Assembly: GCA_023415305.1 (NCBI GenBank)
Contig: JAEZKZ010000039.1
Location: 18,121-82,120, forward strand
Length of the DNA: 64,000 nucleotides
Source of the DNA: Bacillota bacterium
GTDB lineage: Bacteria > Bacillota > Clostridia > Acetivibrionales > DSM-1351
Direction of reading: 5' to 3'
Shown here: positions 8,834 to 17,362 of the stretch, piece by piece
How positions within the stretch are numbered: position 1 is the first letter of the stretch
Layout: each line of letters opens with the position of its first letter
Program-made: the position numbers and the translations under genes
Notes under the pieces: model-generated
Database searches by the model: none
The model's input: only the letters and a program-made list of their open reading frames with translations
Told to the model about the DNA's origin: nothing

Positions 8834-8902
8834 CTACTAACTACTAACTACTAACTACTAACTACTAACTATAACTACTAGCTACTAACTACTAACTACT
8901 GA
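8834..8902 (+). repeat. Ten tandem copies of the heptamer CTACTAA
   Basis: Ten units run head to tail; one is 6 bp (CTATAA), one reads CTACTAG and the last reads CTACTGA. Because 7 is not a multiple of 3 and every unit holds a stop codon, all three forward frames are closed repeatedly. The array ends a few bases before the ribosome site of nnr. It is a short tandem repeat prone to slippage, and its copy number could differ between strains. Confidence 0.9.
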
Positions 8903-8915
8903 AAGGTGATTTGAC

Positions 8916-10472
8916 ATGAAAGCCGTTACCGGTGCCCAGATGGGCGAAATAGATAAATATTCGATTGAGAAGATGGCCATTCCTGGATTGCTGCTGATGG
9001 AAAACGCTGCACTGCAAATAGTCCGGCATGTTGAGCGGTATTTTGAACTGAATACTTCATTGCCCGAGAAGGTTATCCTTGTGGCAGGAAAGGGCAATAA
9101 TGCCGGAGATGCCTTTGCAGTGGCCAGACATCTATTGATAAAAGGCTACAATATAATTGTATACTGCCTGTTTGATAAAGCTTTTCTTATGGGAGATGCC
9201 CGCTTGAATTTTGATATTATAGAAAGGCTCAAGGCAGATATCAGATATATTGGTGAAACCTTAAATATAGATGAATTCGGACATGAAATGTCTAAAGCAT
9301 CTCTTGTAATTGACGGTATATTCGGAACAGGCTTCAGAGGAGAAGCAAAAGGATATATTGCCGAAGTTATTAATTCTATAAATACAAATTCCATCTATAC
9401 TCTTTCCATAGATATTGCCTCAGGTGTTGAATCTGCCACTGGTAAGGTATCCGGTGCCTGTATAAAAGCAGCTAAAACTGTAACCTTTGAATTACCTAAA
9501 ATAGGACAGCTCATATACCCCGGAGCGGAATTCACCGGAGAACTGGCAGTAGAAGCCATAGGTATGCCAACTGAAGCACTTGATTCTGTAAATATTAATA
9601 TATTTTTAACAGATTTTAAGACAGTAAAGATGATAATCCCAAAGAGAGGTTCGGAAGCCAACAAGGGCAGCTGCGGAAAACTGGCAGTTATAACAGGCTC
9701 GCAGGGTATGGCGGGCTCCGGCTGCCTTGCATCAAAGGCAGCCCTAAGAACAGGTTCGGGCCTTGTGTACATTGGTGCTCCAAAAAGTATGATAAATATA
9801 TACCAGAGCGTAGTGCCCGAGGCGGTAGGGATTGGACTAGTGGAGTATAATGGGGTACTGGGGCAGAACAGCATAGAAGGTATACTAAAACTATTAAATA
9901 AATGTGACACGGCAGTTATAGGGCCGGGCCTTTCTTCTAATGATTACATATTCTATATAATAAATTCAATTGCCGACAAAATAGATATACCTGTTGTACT
10001 TGATGCCGATGCACTGAATGCCCTGTCAAAGGATACTGGGCTCTTCGACAGGTTTAAAAATGAAGTGGTTATTACTCCGCATCCGGGAGAAATGGCAAGG
10101 TTGACAGGGCTTGACATACAGTATATTCAGGAGAACAGACTTGAGACAGCGCTGAAATATTCCCGATTGTGGGGAGTAACAGTAGTGCTGAAGGGTGCAA
10201 AAACAATTGTGGCTCACAGCAGCGGGAAAGTTTATATCAACCCCACAGGCAATTCCGGGATGGCCACAGCAGGCAGCGGGGATTCATTGACCGGTATTAT
10301 TGCATCGCTGATTGGACAGGGAGCTGGAGTGTTTGAGGCTGCTGTGGCCGGAGTGTATCTGCACGGTCTGGCCGGAGATATGGCAGCAGAAGAAAAAGGG
10401 GAATACGGAGTGATTGCATCTGACATCGTGGAAAGTATTCCTACAGCAATTAAAAAAGTTATGAAGCAGTGA
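8916..10472 (+). CDS. nnr: Bifunctional NAD(P)H-hydrate epimerase / ADP-dependent NAD(P)H-hydrate dehydratase
   Basis: This fused enzyme repairs NAD(P)HX, the hydrated, inactive form of NAD(P)H. The first 215 or so residues form the YjeF_N epimerase domain, with VAGKGNNAGDAFAVARHL and DGIFGTGFRGE. The remainder is the ribokinase-fold dehydratase domain, with GPGLSSND, DADALNALS, ITPHPGEMARL and the ATAGSGDSLTG nucleotide-binding and catalytic segment. The total of 518 residues is normal for the bacterial fusion. The start follows GAAAGGTGA. No other gene lies within 400 bp downstream. Confidence 0.95.
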   Translation: MKAVTGAQMGEIDKYSIEKMAIPGLLLMENAALQIVRHVERYFELNTSLPEKVILVAGKGNNAGDAFAVARHLLIKGYNIIVYCLFDKAFLMGDARLNFDIIERLKADIRYIGETLNIDEFGHEMSKASLVIDGIFGTGFRGEAKGYIAEVINSINTNSIYTLSIDIASGVESATGKVSGACIKAAKTVTFELPKIGQLIYPGAEFTGELAVEAIGMPTEALDSVNINIFLTDFKTVKMIIPKRGSEANKGSCGKLAVITGSQGMAGSGCLASKAALRTGSGLVYIGAPKSMINIYQSVVPEAVGIGLVEYNGVLGQNSIEGILKLLNKCDTAVIGPGLSSNDYIFYIINSIADKIDIPVVLDADALNALSKDTGLFDRFKNEVVITPHPGEMARLTGLDIQYIQENRLETALKYSRLWGVTVVLKGAKTIVAHSSGKVYINPTGNSGMATAGSGDSLTGIIASLIGQGAGVFEAAVAGVYLHGLAGDMAAEEKGEYGVIASDIVESIPTAIKKVMKQ

Positions 10473-10907
10473 CAAACGTATTAGTGGCATTAAATATAAT
10501 AAAACATATTATTATAGTATAAGTGTTATTATAATAGATATGTTTAATGTTTGAATAGTGTTAAAGAAAACAACTATTGAACATATGTATTAGCTAGTAT
10601 TTTTGTAAAAAATGTTTTTGGTAAACAGAATTTGGTTATACTAGAGAAAGATATTCTTAGTGAATGAAACTTTATTAATTTTAGGCAGATTAAAGCAGAG
10701 ATCAAATTAGCAAGCTGTAAAGTAACAACAACTTTGAGCTGCACTGTCTGTTTCAGTAAACAAGGGTATATGGGGTACACGAAGGTTAGCGTGAAAAGTG
10801 AGAAACATGAGTTGGCGCTTACATCTATATTTCTCGCGCTACAAAAAGCCACTTCGTGTCATATTAAAACTTTTATGAGCACGCAATGCACGTAGATGGG
10901 GGATAGA
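10473..10907 (+). other. Intergenic region upstream of alr with a long hairpin
   Basis: No gene is seen. AT-rich sequence from 10490 to 10620 includes several overlapping TATAAT-like strings. At 10778-10858 an imperfect hairpin is closed by CACGAAG/CTTCGTG, with inner TAGCG/CGCTA and GAGAA/TTCTC pairings. It lies about 50 bp before the alr start, so it could be part of the 5' leader. It does not match a T-box or any riboswitch I know. Confidence 0.45.
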
Positions 10908-12077
10908 ATGGAATATAAACTGAACAGAGCATGGGCCGAGATAAATCTCGACAACATCGCTCATAATATTCGTGAAATTAGAAGAATTACCAACAAAAAT
11001 GCCGAAATTATGGGGGTAGTCAAGGCTGATGGATACGGACACGGAGTAATGGAGGTGGCAAGGACACTCCTGGAGAATGGAGTAACAAGACTTGCGGTAT
11101 CAATGCTGGATGAGGCAATTCAGTTGAGGAAGCATGGAATAAATGTACCAATATTTATTTTAGGTTATACCGATCCCGTAAGGGCAAATGAAATTATTCA
11201 AAATGATGTAACCCAATCGGTTTTTAGTCAGGAATTGGCAAAGGCACTTTCTGACGAGGCTGTTAGGCAGGGACGAAAGGTGAAAATTCATATCAAAATT
11301 GATACAGGTATGTCAAGGATAGGCTTTCTTCCAGGATATAATGCAGTAAAAAATGTAATAGAAATAAGCCGCCTGCCCAACATAATTATTGAAGGCTTAT
11401 TTACACACTTTGCAACAGCGGATGAGAAAAACAGAGAATTTACCTTAACACAGTTTGAACGTTTTATGAGTATATGCAATGAGCTTCAGAGAATCGGAGT
11501 ACATATCCCAGTTAAGCATTGTGCCAACAGTGGAGGAATTATCGAATATCCTGAGATGCATTTGGATATGGTTCGTCCGGGCATTATTCAATATGGTTTA
11601 TACCCGTCTGAAGAAGTTGATAAGTCAAAAATTCTCTTAAAACCGGCAATGACCTTAAAGGCTAATATAATTATGGTAAAGGAAGTTGAAAAAGATACTT
11701 CAATAAGCTACGGAAGAATTTTTACAACTGCCAGAACATCACGTATTGCAACAATTCCTATAGGTTATGCAGACGGGTATACCCGGATGCTGAGCAACAA
11801 GGGGAAGGTGCTCATACATGGTCAGTTTGCTCCTATTGTAGGAAGAATCTGCATGGACCAGTGTATGGTAGATGTGACAGATTTAACAGAAAATGTCGAA
11901 GTAGGCGATGAGGTTGTCCTCATAGGCCATCAAGGGGACAACACAATTTCAGTTGAGGATGTTGCAAGCTCAATAGGTATGATAAATTATGAACTAATTT
12001 GCATTGTGGGGAAAAGAATACCAAGAGCGTTTGTAAAGGATGGAAAGATATCAAAAATTTTGAATTACTTAATATAA
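10908..12077 (+). CDS. alr: Alanine racemase
   Basis: A PLP-dependent enzyme that converts L- to D-alanine for peptidoglycan. The 389-residue product has the PLP-lysine motif VVKADGYGHG near residue 40, the TH-FATAD segment, the ISYGRIF region holding the catalytic Tyr, and IGYADGY plus GRICMDQCMVD of the C-terminal beta domain. The start chosen is the ATG after GGGGGATAGA; an in-frame ATG 12 bp earlier overlaps that ribosome site. Position directly before mazEF is conserved in Bacillus and many clostridia. Confidence 0.95.
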   Translation: MEYKLNRAWAEINLDNIAHNIREIRRITNKNAEIMGVVKADGYGHGVMEVARTLLENGVTRLAVSMLDEAIQLRKHGINVPIFILGYTDPVRANEIIQNDVTQSVFSQELAKALSDEAVRQGRKVKIHIKIDTGMSRIGFLPGYNAVKNVIEISRLPNIIIEGLFTHFATADEKNREFTLTQFERFMSICNELQRIGVHIPVKHCANSGGIIEYPEMHLDMVRPGIIQYGLYPSEEVDKSKILLKPAMTLKANIIMVKEVEKDTSISYGRIFTTARTSRIATIPIGYADGYTRMLSNKGKVLIHGQFAPIVGRICMDQCMVDVTDLTENVEVGDEVVLIGHQGDNTISVEDVASSIGMINYELICIVGKRIPRAFVKDGKISKILNYLI

Positions 12078-12292
12078 CCAGACAGAAATTTGTTAGAAAA
12101 ATCCTCTGAAAGATATGTTATAGGCGGTTTTCAAAGAATACAGTAATATAAACTTAATTTGACCGTGTATCTAGTGGTGGATTATAATAATTCCATACGT
12201 GTGCAATTGTATTTTTCTTTGTCATACTGATAATTTATTTAGGAATATTATAATATATAAATAGAGAGAAAAGCTTATTAGGAGACGAGTAA

Positions 12293-12340
12293 ATGATGAA
12301 AAAGAGGTCGTTGTTTGTCGTTTCAATAGAGTGGGGGTAA
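12293..12340 (+). CDS. Possible 15-residue leader peptide upstream of mazE
   Basis: A short frame, MMKKRSLFVVSIEWG then stop, follows a good ribosome site (AGGAGACGAG). Its stop codon TAA overlaps the region between the GGGGG ribosome site and the TTG start of mazE, ending 5 bases before that start. Such an arrangement could couple translation of mazE to that of the leader. Only sequence supports it; no homology can be judged at this length. Confidence 0.35.
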   Translation: MMKKRSLFVVSIEWG

Positions 12341-12345
12341 ATAAG

Positions 12346-12630
12346 TTGGCTCAATATAAAAAGATATTAATTAGCGTCCCGGACAATTTACTTGAAGAAT
12401 TGGATATTCTGGCTTCTAATCAAAAAACAAACAGAAGTCTGATTGTAAGGGAAGCAATGAGTCTTTATATAAGAGAAAAACGTAAGGTTGAATTGAGGGA
12501 AAAAATGAGGAGAGGGTACGAAGAAATGGCTGAGATAAATTTAAGGCTTGCAGAGGGATGCCTCGGAGCTGATAATGATCAGCAAAGCATATATGAGGAA
12601 CGGCTTGGGGAGATGGAGGAAACGTGGTAA
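12346..12630 (+). CDS. mazE: MazE-type ribbon-helix-helix antitoxin
   Basis: A 94-residue protein whose first 45 residues (AQYKKILISVPDNLLEELD then NRSLIVREAMSLYI) are a ribbon-helix-helix DNA-binding domain, as in Bacillus EndoAI. The acidic C-terminal tail is expected to bind and block MazF. The TTG start follows GGGGG at 8 bases; an in-frame GTG 15 bp earlier would place the start inside that ribosome site. Its stop overlaps the start of mazF by 7 bp, so the two are translationally coupled. It should also repress its own promoter. Confidence 0.88.
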   Translation: MAQYKKILISVPDNLLEELDILASNQKTNRSLIVREAMSLYIREKRKVELREKMRRGYEEMAEINLRLAEGCLGADNDQQSIYEERLGEMEETW

Positions 12631-12974
12631 TAAAAAGAGGAGACATATATTATGCAGATCTGAGTCCGGTCATCGGCTCAGAACAGGGCGGTGTCAGGCC
12701 TGTACTGATTGTTCAGAATGATATCGGAAATAAATATAGTCCTACTGTAATTGCAGCTGCAATTACTTCTCAGATAAATAAAGCAAAGCTACCCACTCAT
12801 ATTGAGATCGGAGCTTTGGAATATGGTCTTGCAAAGGATTCGGTTATTTTATTGGAACAAATAAGAACTATAGATAAAAAACGCCTGAGAGAAAAAATCG
12901 GGCATCTTGACGAAGAACTTATGGATAGGGTAAATAATGCTCTGGAAGTCAGTTTTGGGCTTTCAGAATTATAA
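12624..12974 (+). CDS. mazF: MazF/EndoA endoribonuclease toxin
   Basis: A 116-residue member of the MazF/PemK family, which cleaves mRNA at short sequences; Bacillus EndoA cuts at UACAU. The protein is complete: KRGDIYYADLSP, GSEQGGVRPVLIVQND, the PTVIAAAIT strand and the KLPTHIEI segment are all typical. Initiation is GTG, inside the last codons of mazE. The cut specificity here is inferred from close similarity to the Bacillus protein and has not been shown. Confidence 0.93.
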   Translation: MVIKRGDIYYADLSPVIGSEQGGVRPVLIVQNDIGNKYSPTVIAAAITSQINKAKLPTHIEIGALEYGLAKDSVILLEQIRTIDKKRLREKIGHLDEELMDRVNNALEVSFGLSEL

Positions 12975-13053
12975 TAGATGTTTTGGATAAAAGTTACTAA
13001 TTCTTGATACTTGAATAAGAAAAATAAAAGCACTGTAGCTGATGGAGGTTGAG

Positions 13054-13635
13054 ATGGGTAAACTAAAGAGTCTGATAAAAAAGAAATACGTTATTGTCTT
13101 AGCTGCATTAATATGCGGTTTTGCTTTACTTCAGCTTGCACCGGTTGTGAGAGCTGCAACAGGCAGCGGACAGGTTATTTATGATTCTACATACATAGAC
13201 AAGTTGGAGGCCAGCTTACGAAGTTTAATACAAACCACCAGCGACGATCTGAAAAAACAGATTTCAGCCTCAGGCTCACAAAGTGATCTTGAAAAAAAAT
13301 TAATTGAAACTGAAGCAAAATTGAATGCGGCCGAAAAGGAACTCGCTTCGGTAAAAGACAGTATACAATTTAAAGTAGTTAAACTGAATTCAGGAAAAAT
13401 AATGCTATGTGATAGCAGTACAGAGATAATAGTTAGAACCAAGGGTGGAGCGAAAGCATACATAGAAAAGACAGCAAGCGGGGGATTGTCCAACCTTATT
13501 TCAGGCAAAGACCATAAAAACGGAGAAGTAATTCCCGACAACCAGCTGTTACTTGTCCCCAACGGTGACGGAAGAGGAATTAAAGCTTCCAAGGATTCAT
13601 ATATTATGGTTAAGGGTAAGTACACAATTAAATAA
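13054..13635 (+). CDS. Secreted or anchored coiled-coil protein, unknown function
   Basis: A 193-residue protein. Residues 12-35 form a hydrophobic signal or anchor segment ending LAPVVRAATGSG, which has a possible signal-peptidase site after VRA. A coiled coil follows at about 45-105, and the rest is a small beta-rich domain (FKVVKLNSGKIMLCDSSTEIIVRTKGGAKAY). The ATG chosen comes after GGAGGTTGAG; the ATG 12 bp earlier overlaps this ribosome site. The ending resembles small surface proteins of clostridia, but I cannot name a family. A terminator hairpin follows. Confidence 0.75.
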   Translation: MGKLKSLIKKKYVIVLAALICGFALLQLAPVVRAATGSGQVIYDSTYIDKLEASLRSLIQTTSDDLKKQISASGSQSDLEKKLIETEAKLNAAEKELASVKDSIQFKVVKLNSGKIMLCDSSTEIIVRTKGGAKAYIEKTASGGLSNLISGKDHKNGEVIPDNQLLLVPNGDGRGIKASKDSYIMVKGKYTIK

Positions 13636-13688
13636 TTAATTGTGTGAAAATCAAAAATAAATATTTCCAGAAATGAGCGAATATTAAT

Positions 13689-13731
13689 AAAAAGAAGTTT
13701 AATGACGATATAGTATTAGGCTTCTTTTTTT
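13689..13731 (+). terminator. Probable Rho-independent terminator
   Basis: AAAAAGAAG pairs with CTTCTTTTT across a 23-base loop that itself has some pairing, ending in seven T. It closes the transcript of the secreted coiled-coil gene. Confidence 0.6.
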
Positions 13732-13764
13732 GCATTTTAAAAGCTAGTAAACCAAAAAAGGAAA

Positions 13765-15645
13765 ATGATATTAATGAATAAACCAAATCAACTGAAAACC
13801 GTACAACAAAAAAGGATAGATATACTTATCAGACTTGCGTTGATTCTGATAGTAGTGACGATACTTTTTTTCTTTGTTGTCAAACCCATGTTGAAAAAAG
13901 ATTACTATTATGACACCGGAGCGGATTACAATTTCAGTAACCTTGGTTCTATAGCCGACGAGGATAGCTTTGACGTAGCAGTAATAGGTGATGGCCTGGA
14001 CGCAGTGACCGGTGCTCTGGGAGCGTCAAGAGTGGGAGCTAAAACGCTTTTCCTTTGTCCCTCCAGGGATTTGGGTGATAGCCTTAAAAAAACACAAAAT
14101 ATTGATTGGTCAGCAGATCTTACACCAAACGGAAACATTGTAAGTTCAGACCTGTTTAAGGGAATACGTTATAAAGCGGGAGATGGTTCAAATCTTGAAA
14201 ATTATAAAAACGAAATATCTAAATTGCTGGAAAACAAAAACCTGACTGTAATTTATAATGCTCAGGTGACAAGTGTTAATGCTGTAAATGGAAATATTCA
14301 AAGTATTGCCGTTAAGCTGCCTGATGAAAACCTGACAATACAGGCTAAAAGATATATTGACGGAAGCCTGTCAGGAGATTTGCTTCGAAAGTGTAATGCC
14401 GACTTTACTACAGGGTACGGTGATATAGGTCTGGATAATTTGTATCAGCCGGTAAAACTCAATTTTTCAGTTTCAGGAATTGACAATGCCAAAGTTCAGG
14501 AAACACTGAAAAAGCAGGGTTTTTTAATAGATTATCTATTAAAAAGCTATAAAACAGGTAATCGAAACATATTTATATCAGGGTTGAATATTGCCGACCA
14601 GGGCAGTGGAAATGTAATTATTGAAGCTATAAATATGAATGGTATTGACCTGACCGATGACGATAAAATTAATAAGGCATACAATGCAGCAAAAAAAGAA
14701 TGTGAAGAATTCTACAGCTATTTGAAAGCCAATCTTGAAGAATTCAAAAATGCAAACGGAATAGTTGTGGCAGAACGATTTATCATGTCTTCTCCGTACC
14801 ACTTTAAGGGAGTCTATACAATGACACTCAGTGATGTACTCACTGGTAAAAGGTATATTGACAGAATAAGTACAGCCTCAAGACCTGTTACATTTACAAT
14901 GGATGATGGAAACAGATATGTATTATGCAATCCTAAGACTTTTTACATACCCCTTGGCTCGCTGATACCCGAGAAGCTGAATAACGTACTTATGACCGGT
15001 GATAAAATTTCAGCGTCCTCATTGGTTCAGACAGCTATCGGTTCAAATTCCAGTAGGGCAGGTACAGGCTATGCCGCCGGAATCATTGCTGCTTACAGTA
15101 TATCCAAAGGTATGGACATTCCAATACTTGTTGCGGATCGTAATTTGGATACTCAGCAGGAAATTGAGAAGATTTTGCGTAAAATGGGTATATATATGTC
15201 TGATATAAAAGAGGAGGTTGCAAGTATTACTGGAAATTGGAGTTACCCGTATGCCGAAAAACTGATAAACCTGGGTTTGCTAAGCGGAGGTATTACCAAT
15301 GACTATAAATATGACAAAGAAGCGAAGATAAAGGACCTTGCTTATATTATACTAAACGGAGTTCCCAGAGTATCAGAGGAAGCCTATAATTATAAATTTG
15401 ATATTACAATAAGAAATTATCTGAAGGATGAGCCTTTGACGAAAGAGGAGTTTGGGAAGGTAGTCCTTGAGCTTTTCCAAAAAAATACTGTATCTGAAAA
15501 CAATTTTTCTGAAGCATGTAAACTAGGGCTAATCGACAATACTCTTCAGAAAAAACTGAAAGATACAGGGGTATTGAAATTGTCGGATGTTTATTACACA
15601 TCTGTATATATAATTGAAAGACTGACGGGTAATTCACTGAAATAG
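13765..15645 (+). CDS. Membrane-anchored FAD-type oxidoreductase with SLH-like C-terminus
   Basis: A 626-residue protein. Residues 18-45 form one transmembrane helix preceded by positive charges (QQKRIDILIR), so the bulk should lie outside. From about 65 comes a Rossmann dinucleotide-binding motif, DSFDVAVIGDGLDAVTGALG then a helix SRVGAKTLFLC, as in the FAD_oxidored family (PF12831), with a later RYIDGSLSGDLLRK matching the second FAD-contacting strand. The C-terminal 150 residues (WSYPYAEKLINLGLLSGGITND and similar) look like S-layer homology repeats that bind cell-wall polymers. The substrate is unknown. An extracytoplasmic FAD enzyme with a wall-binding end is unusual. Confidence 0.75.
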   Translation: MILMNKPNQLKTVQQKRIDILIRLALILIVVTILFFFVVKPMLKKDYYYDTGADYNFSNLGSIADEDSFDVAVIGDGLDAVTGALGASRVGAKTLFLCPSRDLGDSLKKTQNIDWSADLTPNGNIVSSDLFKGIRYKAGDGSNLENYKNEISKLLENKNLTVIYNAQVTSVNAVNGNIQSIAVKLPDENLTIQAKRYIDGSLSGDLLRKCNADFTTGYGDIGLDNLYQPVKLNFSVSGIDNAKVQETLKKQGFLIDYLLKSYKTGNRNIFISGLNIADQGSGNVIIEAINMNGIDLTDDDKINKAYNAAKKECEEFYSYLKANLEEFKNANGIVVAERFIMSSPYHFKGVYTMTLSDVLTGKRYIDRISTASRPVTFTMDDGNRYVLCNPKTFYIPLGSLIPEKLNNVLMTGDKISASSLVQTAIGSNSSRAGTGYAAGIIAAYSISKGMDIPILVADRNLDTQQEIEKILRKMGIYMSDIKEEVASITGNWSYPYAEKLINLGLLSGGITNDYKYDKEAKIKDLAYIILNGVPRVSEEAYNYKFDITIRNYLKDEPLTKEEFGKVVLELFQKNTVSENNFSEACKLGLIDNTLQKKLKDTGVLKLSDVYYTSVYIIERLTGNSLK

Positions 15646-15685
15646 ACCGAAATAAGCCGAAGTAAACCGAAGTAAACCGGAATAA
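15646..15685 (+). repeat. Four tandem copies of a 10-bp unit
   Basis: The unit RCCGAARTAA (ACCGAAATAA, GCCGAAGTAA, ACCGAAGTAA, ACCGGAATAA) is repeated directly after the stop codon of the oxidoreductase gene. Each unit carries TAA, so the array adds back-up stops in all frames. Confidence 0.85.
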
Positions 15686-15708
15686 ATCGTCATGAACTAC
15701 GGGGCTGT

Positions 15709-15732
15709 CAAGGTGTTCTGAAGAACACCTTG
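15709..15732. terminator. Perfect hairpin between convergent genes
   Basis: A perfect 10-bp stem (CAAGGTGTTC) with a TGAA tetraloop lies between the oxidoreductase gene and the oppositely oriented tagA-like gene. Neither side has a good T run, so terminator activity is likely from position but not certain. Confidence 0.5.
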
Positions 15733-15743
15733 CACATTTGCTA

Positions 15744-16484
15744 TCACTTCTTTATAAGCCCAATTCTTATTCCCAGAACATATAGTATGAACTTTGGCAG
15801 CCTTAGCATTCTTTTAAAGCGCCAAGGTTCCTTGTACAGCCGGTATAACCATTCAAGACCGTTATTTCTGAAAAAGTCTGGTGCCAGCTTGACATTTCCC
15901 GCCAGCACATCCAGTGTTCCGCCTACACCAAGAGAAGCTTTAACCTTTAATCGGCTCTTATTTTCTGTAATCCACAATTCCTGCTTAGGAGCACCCAGAC
16001 AAACCAGTAGTACATCAGCACCGGAATTGTTTATTTCCTCAATTATTGAAGCCTCATCTTCCTTTGAGAAATAACCGTTTCTAGTTCCAACTACTTCAGC
16101 ACCCGGATAGTCACAGATTATATTTGCATTTGCTTTTTCGGGTATTCCGGGTTTGCCTCCGAAAAGGTAGAATTTTATAGGCCTTTTAGAAGATTCGGCT
16201 AAGAGGTTCTTAACAAGATCAAAGCCGGAAACCTTTTCGGTAACGGCCTTGCCAAGTATCTTAGAAGCCAGTACAACACCTGCTCCGTCTGCTACAAGCA
16301 TGTCGGCGCCATTTAATATTGCTTTCATGTCCTTATTTGTGATACCATCCATCATTATTTCGGCATTTGGTGTAAAAACAGAATGATTTTCATTTAATGC
16401 AATAAACTCGTATATTCTTTCAACGGCCTGTTCCATTGAAATATCATCTATGTTAATACCTGCAATTTCTTTAATTTTTCTCAT
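15744..16484 (-). CDS. tagA: WecG/TagA/CpsF family glycosyltransferase
   Basis: A GT26 enzyme of 246 residues. TagA adds N-acetylmannosamine to lipid-linked GlcNAc, the first committed step of wall teichoic acid synthesis; other family members make related linkages. Visible motifs are HSVFTPNAEIMMDG with the substrate-binding Thr, MLVADGAGVVLAS with the proposed catalytic Asp, FLFGGKPGIPEKA, and CLGAPKQELWI. The start is the ATG after GGGAGGTTAC; a frame extending 87 bp upstream reaches almost to the promoter and lacks a ribosome site. The C-terminal KLAPDFFRNNGLEWLYRLYKEPWR membrane-association tail is present in full. The symbol is by family; the exact sugar is not proven. Confidence 0.85.
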   Translation of the reverse strand: MRKIKEIAGINIDDISMEQAVERIYEFIALNENHSVFTPNAEIMMDGITNKDMKAILNGADMLVADGAGVVLASKILGKAVTEKVSGFDLVKNLLAESSKRPIKFYLFGGKPGIPEKANANIICDYPGAEVVGTRNGYFSKEDEASIIEEINNSGADVLLVCLGAPKQELWITENKSRLKVKASLGVGGTLDVLAGNVKLAPDFFRNNGLEWLYRLYKEPWRFKRMLRLPKFILYVLGIRIGLIKK

Positions 16485-16581
16485 GTAACCTCCCAAATTA
16501 GTCCCCAAAAAGCCATAACAACTTCTGGTATCTTTTAGACTCAACACTGAAAAGAATGGAGTCTTGACCAATCACTTCTCC

Positions 16582-16610
16582 AGTTTAAAATATACCATTT
16601 TATTTGTCAA
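16582..16610 (-). promoter_or_regulatory. Sigma-A-type promoter of the tagA-like gene
   Basis: On the minus strand TTGACA, a 17-bp spacer and TAAACT. The transcript would start near 16575, about 90 bases before the chosen ATG. Confidence 0.6.
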
Positions 16611-16785
16611 CGATTGCGATTAAAAGATCAAATAACACTATTTAATGGTAGATAAGTATGCTGTTTTAACCGGGGCTATCTTGCAGAATTAAAATAATCA
16701 TAATAATTCCTGAAATATTGTTGAGGTGATTTTATATTGCTATAATGGAGATAGTACTATAGTTAATTTTTGGGAGGAGTGGCCT

Positions 16786-17181
16786 ATGAGTTATGATTAT
16801 GTGAGTGAATCAAACTTTATTGTAAGAAAATCCGGTAGGGAAAATGAGAGCTACTATATTGATTATCTAGGTGTTTATAAGATAGTGAGTATATCGAAGC
16901 TGGTTCGTATTGATGCAGTTTTAATTAAAGAAATATATCAGAAATACGACGCAGTTTATTTCAGTGAATTGGATGTTTACTATTTTAAAGAGATAGAGAA
17001 AGCGAAAAGCGCTATTGCAGATATACTGAAGAACATGAAGTCCGAACAGAAGGGAAGAATAATTCAACTTACCGAGGCAGAAATAGAGTATATAAGACAG
17101 GCGCTGATTAATGAAGGTGTTAATAGCATTAGAGTAAATTCTAAAGTAAAGGATAATATATTTAAAAAGCTTAATGCATAG
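16786..17181 (+). CDS. Hypothetical protein
   Basis: A 131-residue, probably cytoplasmic protein with no signal peptide or membrane segment. The N-terminal half is rich in Tyr, Ser and Ile; the C-terminal half is helical, with a segment of alternating charged and hydrophobic residues (IQLTEAEIEYIRQALINEG). I do not recognise a family. The ATG follows GGGAGGAGTGGCC; an in-frame GTG 60 bp earlier lacks such a site. The gene stands alone between two promoters. Confidence 0.65.
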   Translation: MSYDYVSESNFIVRKSGRENESYYIDYLGVYKIVSISKLVRIDAVLIKEIYQKYDAVYFSELDVYYFKEIEKAKSAIADILKNMKSEQKGRIIQLTEAEIEYIRQALINEGVNSIRVNSKVKDNIFKKLNA

Positions 17182-17286
17182 AAGATATGTTTCAATATGG
17201 TCCTTAAACTCCTTGAACAGTAAGCTTGTAGAAATTATTGATAAAAATGTATATGCAAGTTAGAAGTATAAAACTTGCAAAAATTC

Positions 17287-17315
17287 TTGTAAAAATGAAT
17301 GTTTTAATGTATTAT
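17287..17315 (+). promoter_or_regulatory. Promoter of the amino-acid importer operon
   Basis: TTGTAA, a 17-bp spacer and TATTAT, about 45 bp before the lipoprotein start. Just upstream, TGCAAGTT and AACTTGCA form a small inverted repeat that could be a regulator site. Confidence 0.5.
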
Positions 17316-17362
17316 TATTGCATGAATAAATATACATAATTGAGTAAGGGGTGTAGGGGTTT

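Noticed and set aside
8834..8902. Repeat array considered as CRISPR-like
   Set aside because: Units are 7 bp with no spacers, and no cas genes are in the window.
9395..9910. 171-codon open frame on the minus strand inside nnr
   Set aside because: It is antisense to conserved Nnr motifs, has no ribosome site and shows Ser/Pro-rich shadow composition.
12331..12348. GTG at 12331 as start of mazE
   Set aside because: It falls within the ribosome site that serves the TTG at 12346, and the added residues are not typical for the family.
13765..15645. Oxidoreductase considered as a plain cytoplasmic FAD enzyme
   Set aside because: The N-terminal hydrophobic helix and SLH-like end argue against a cytoplasmic location, although this is a prediction.
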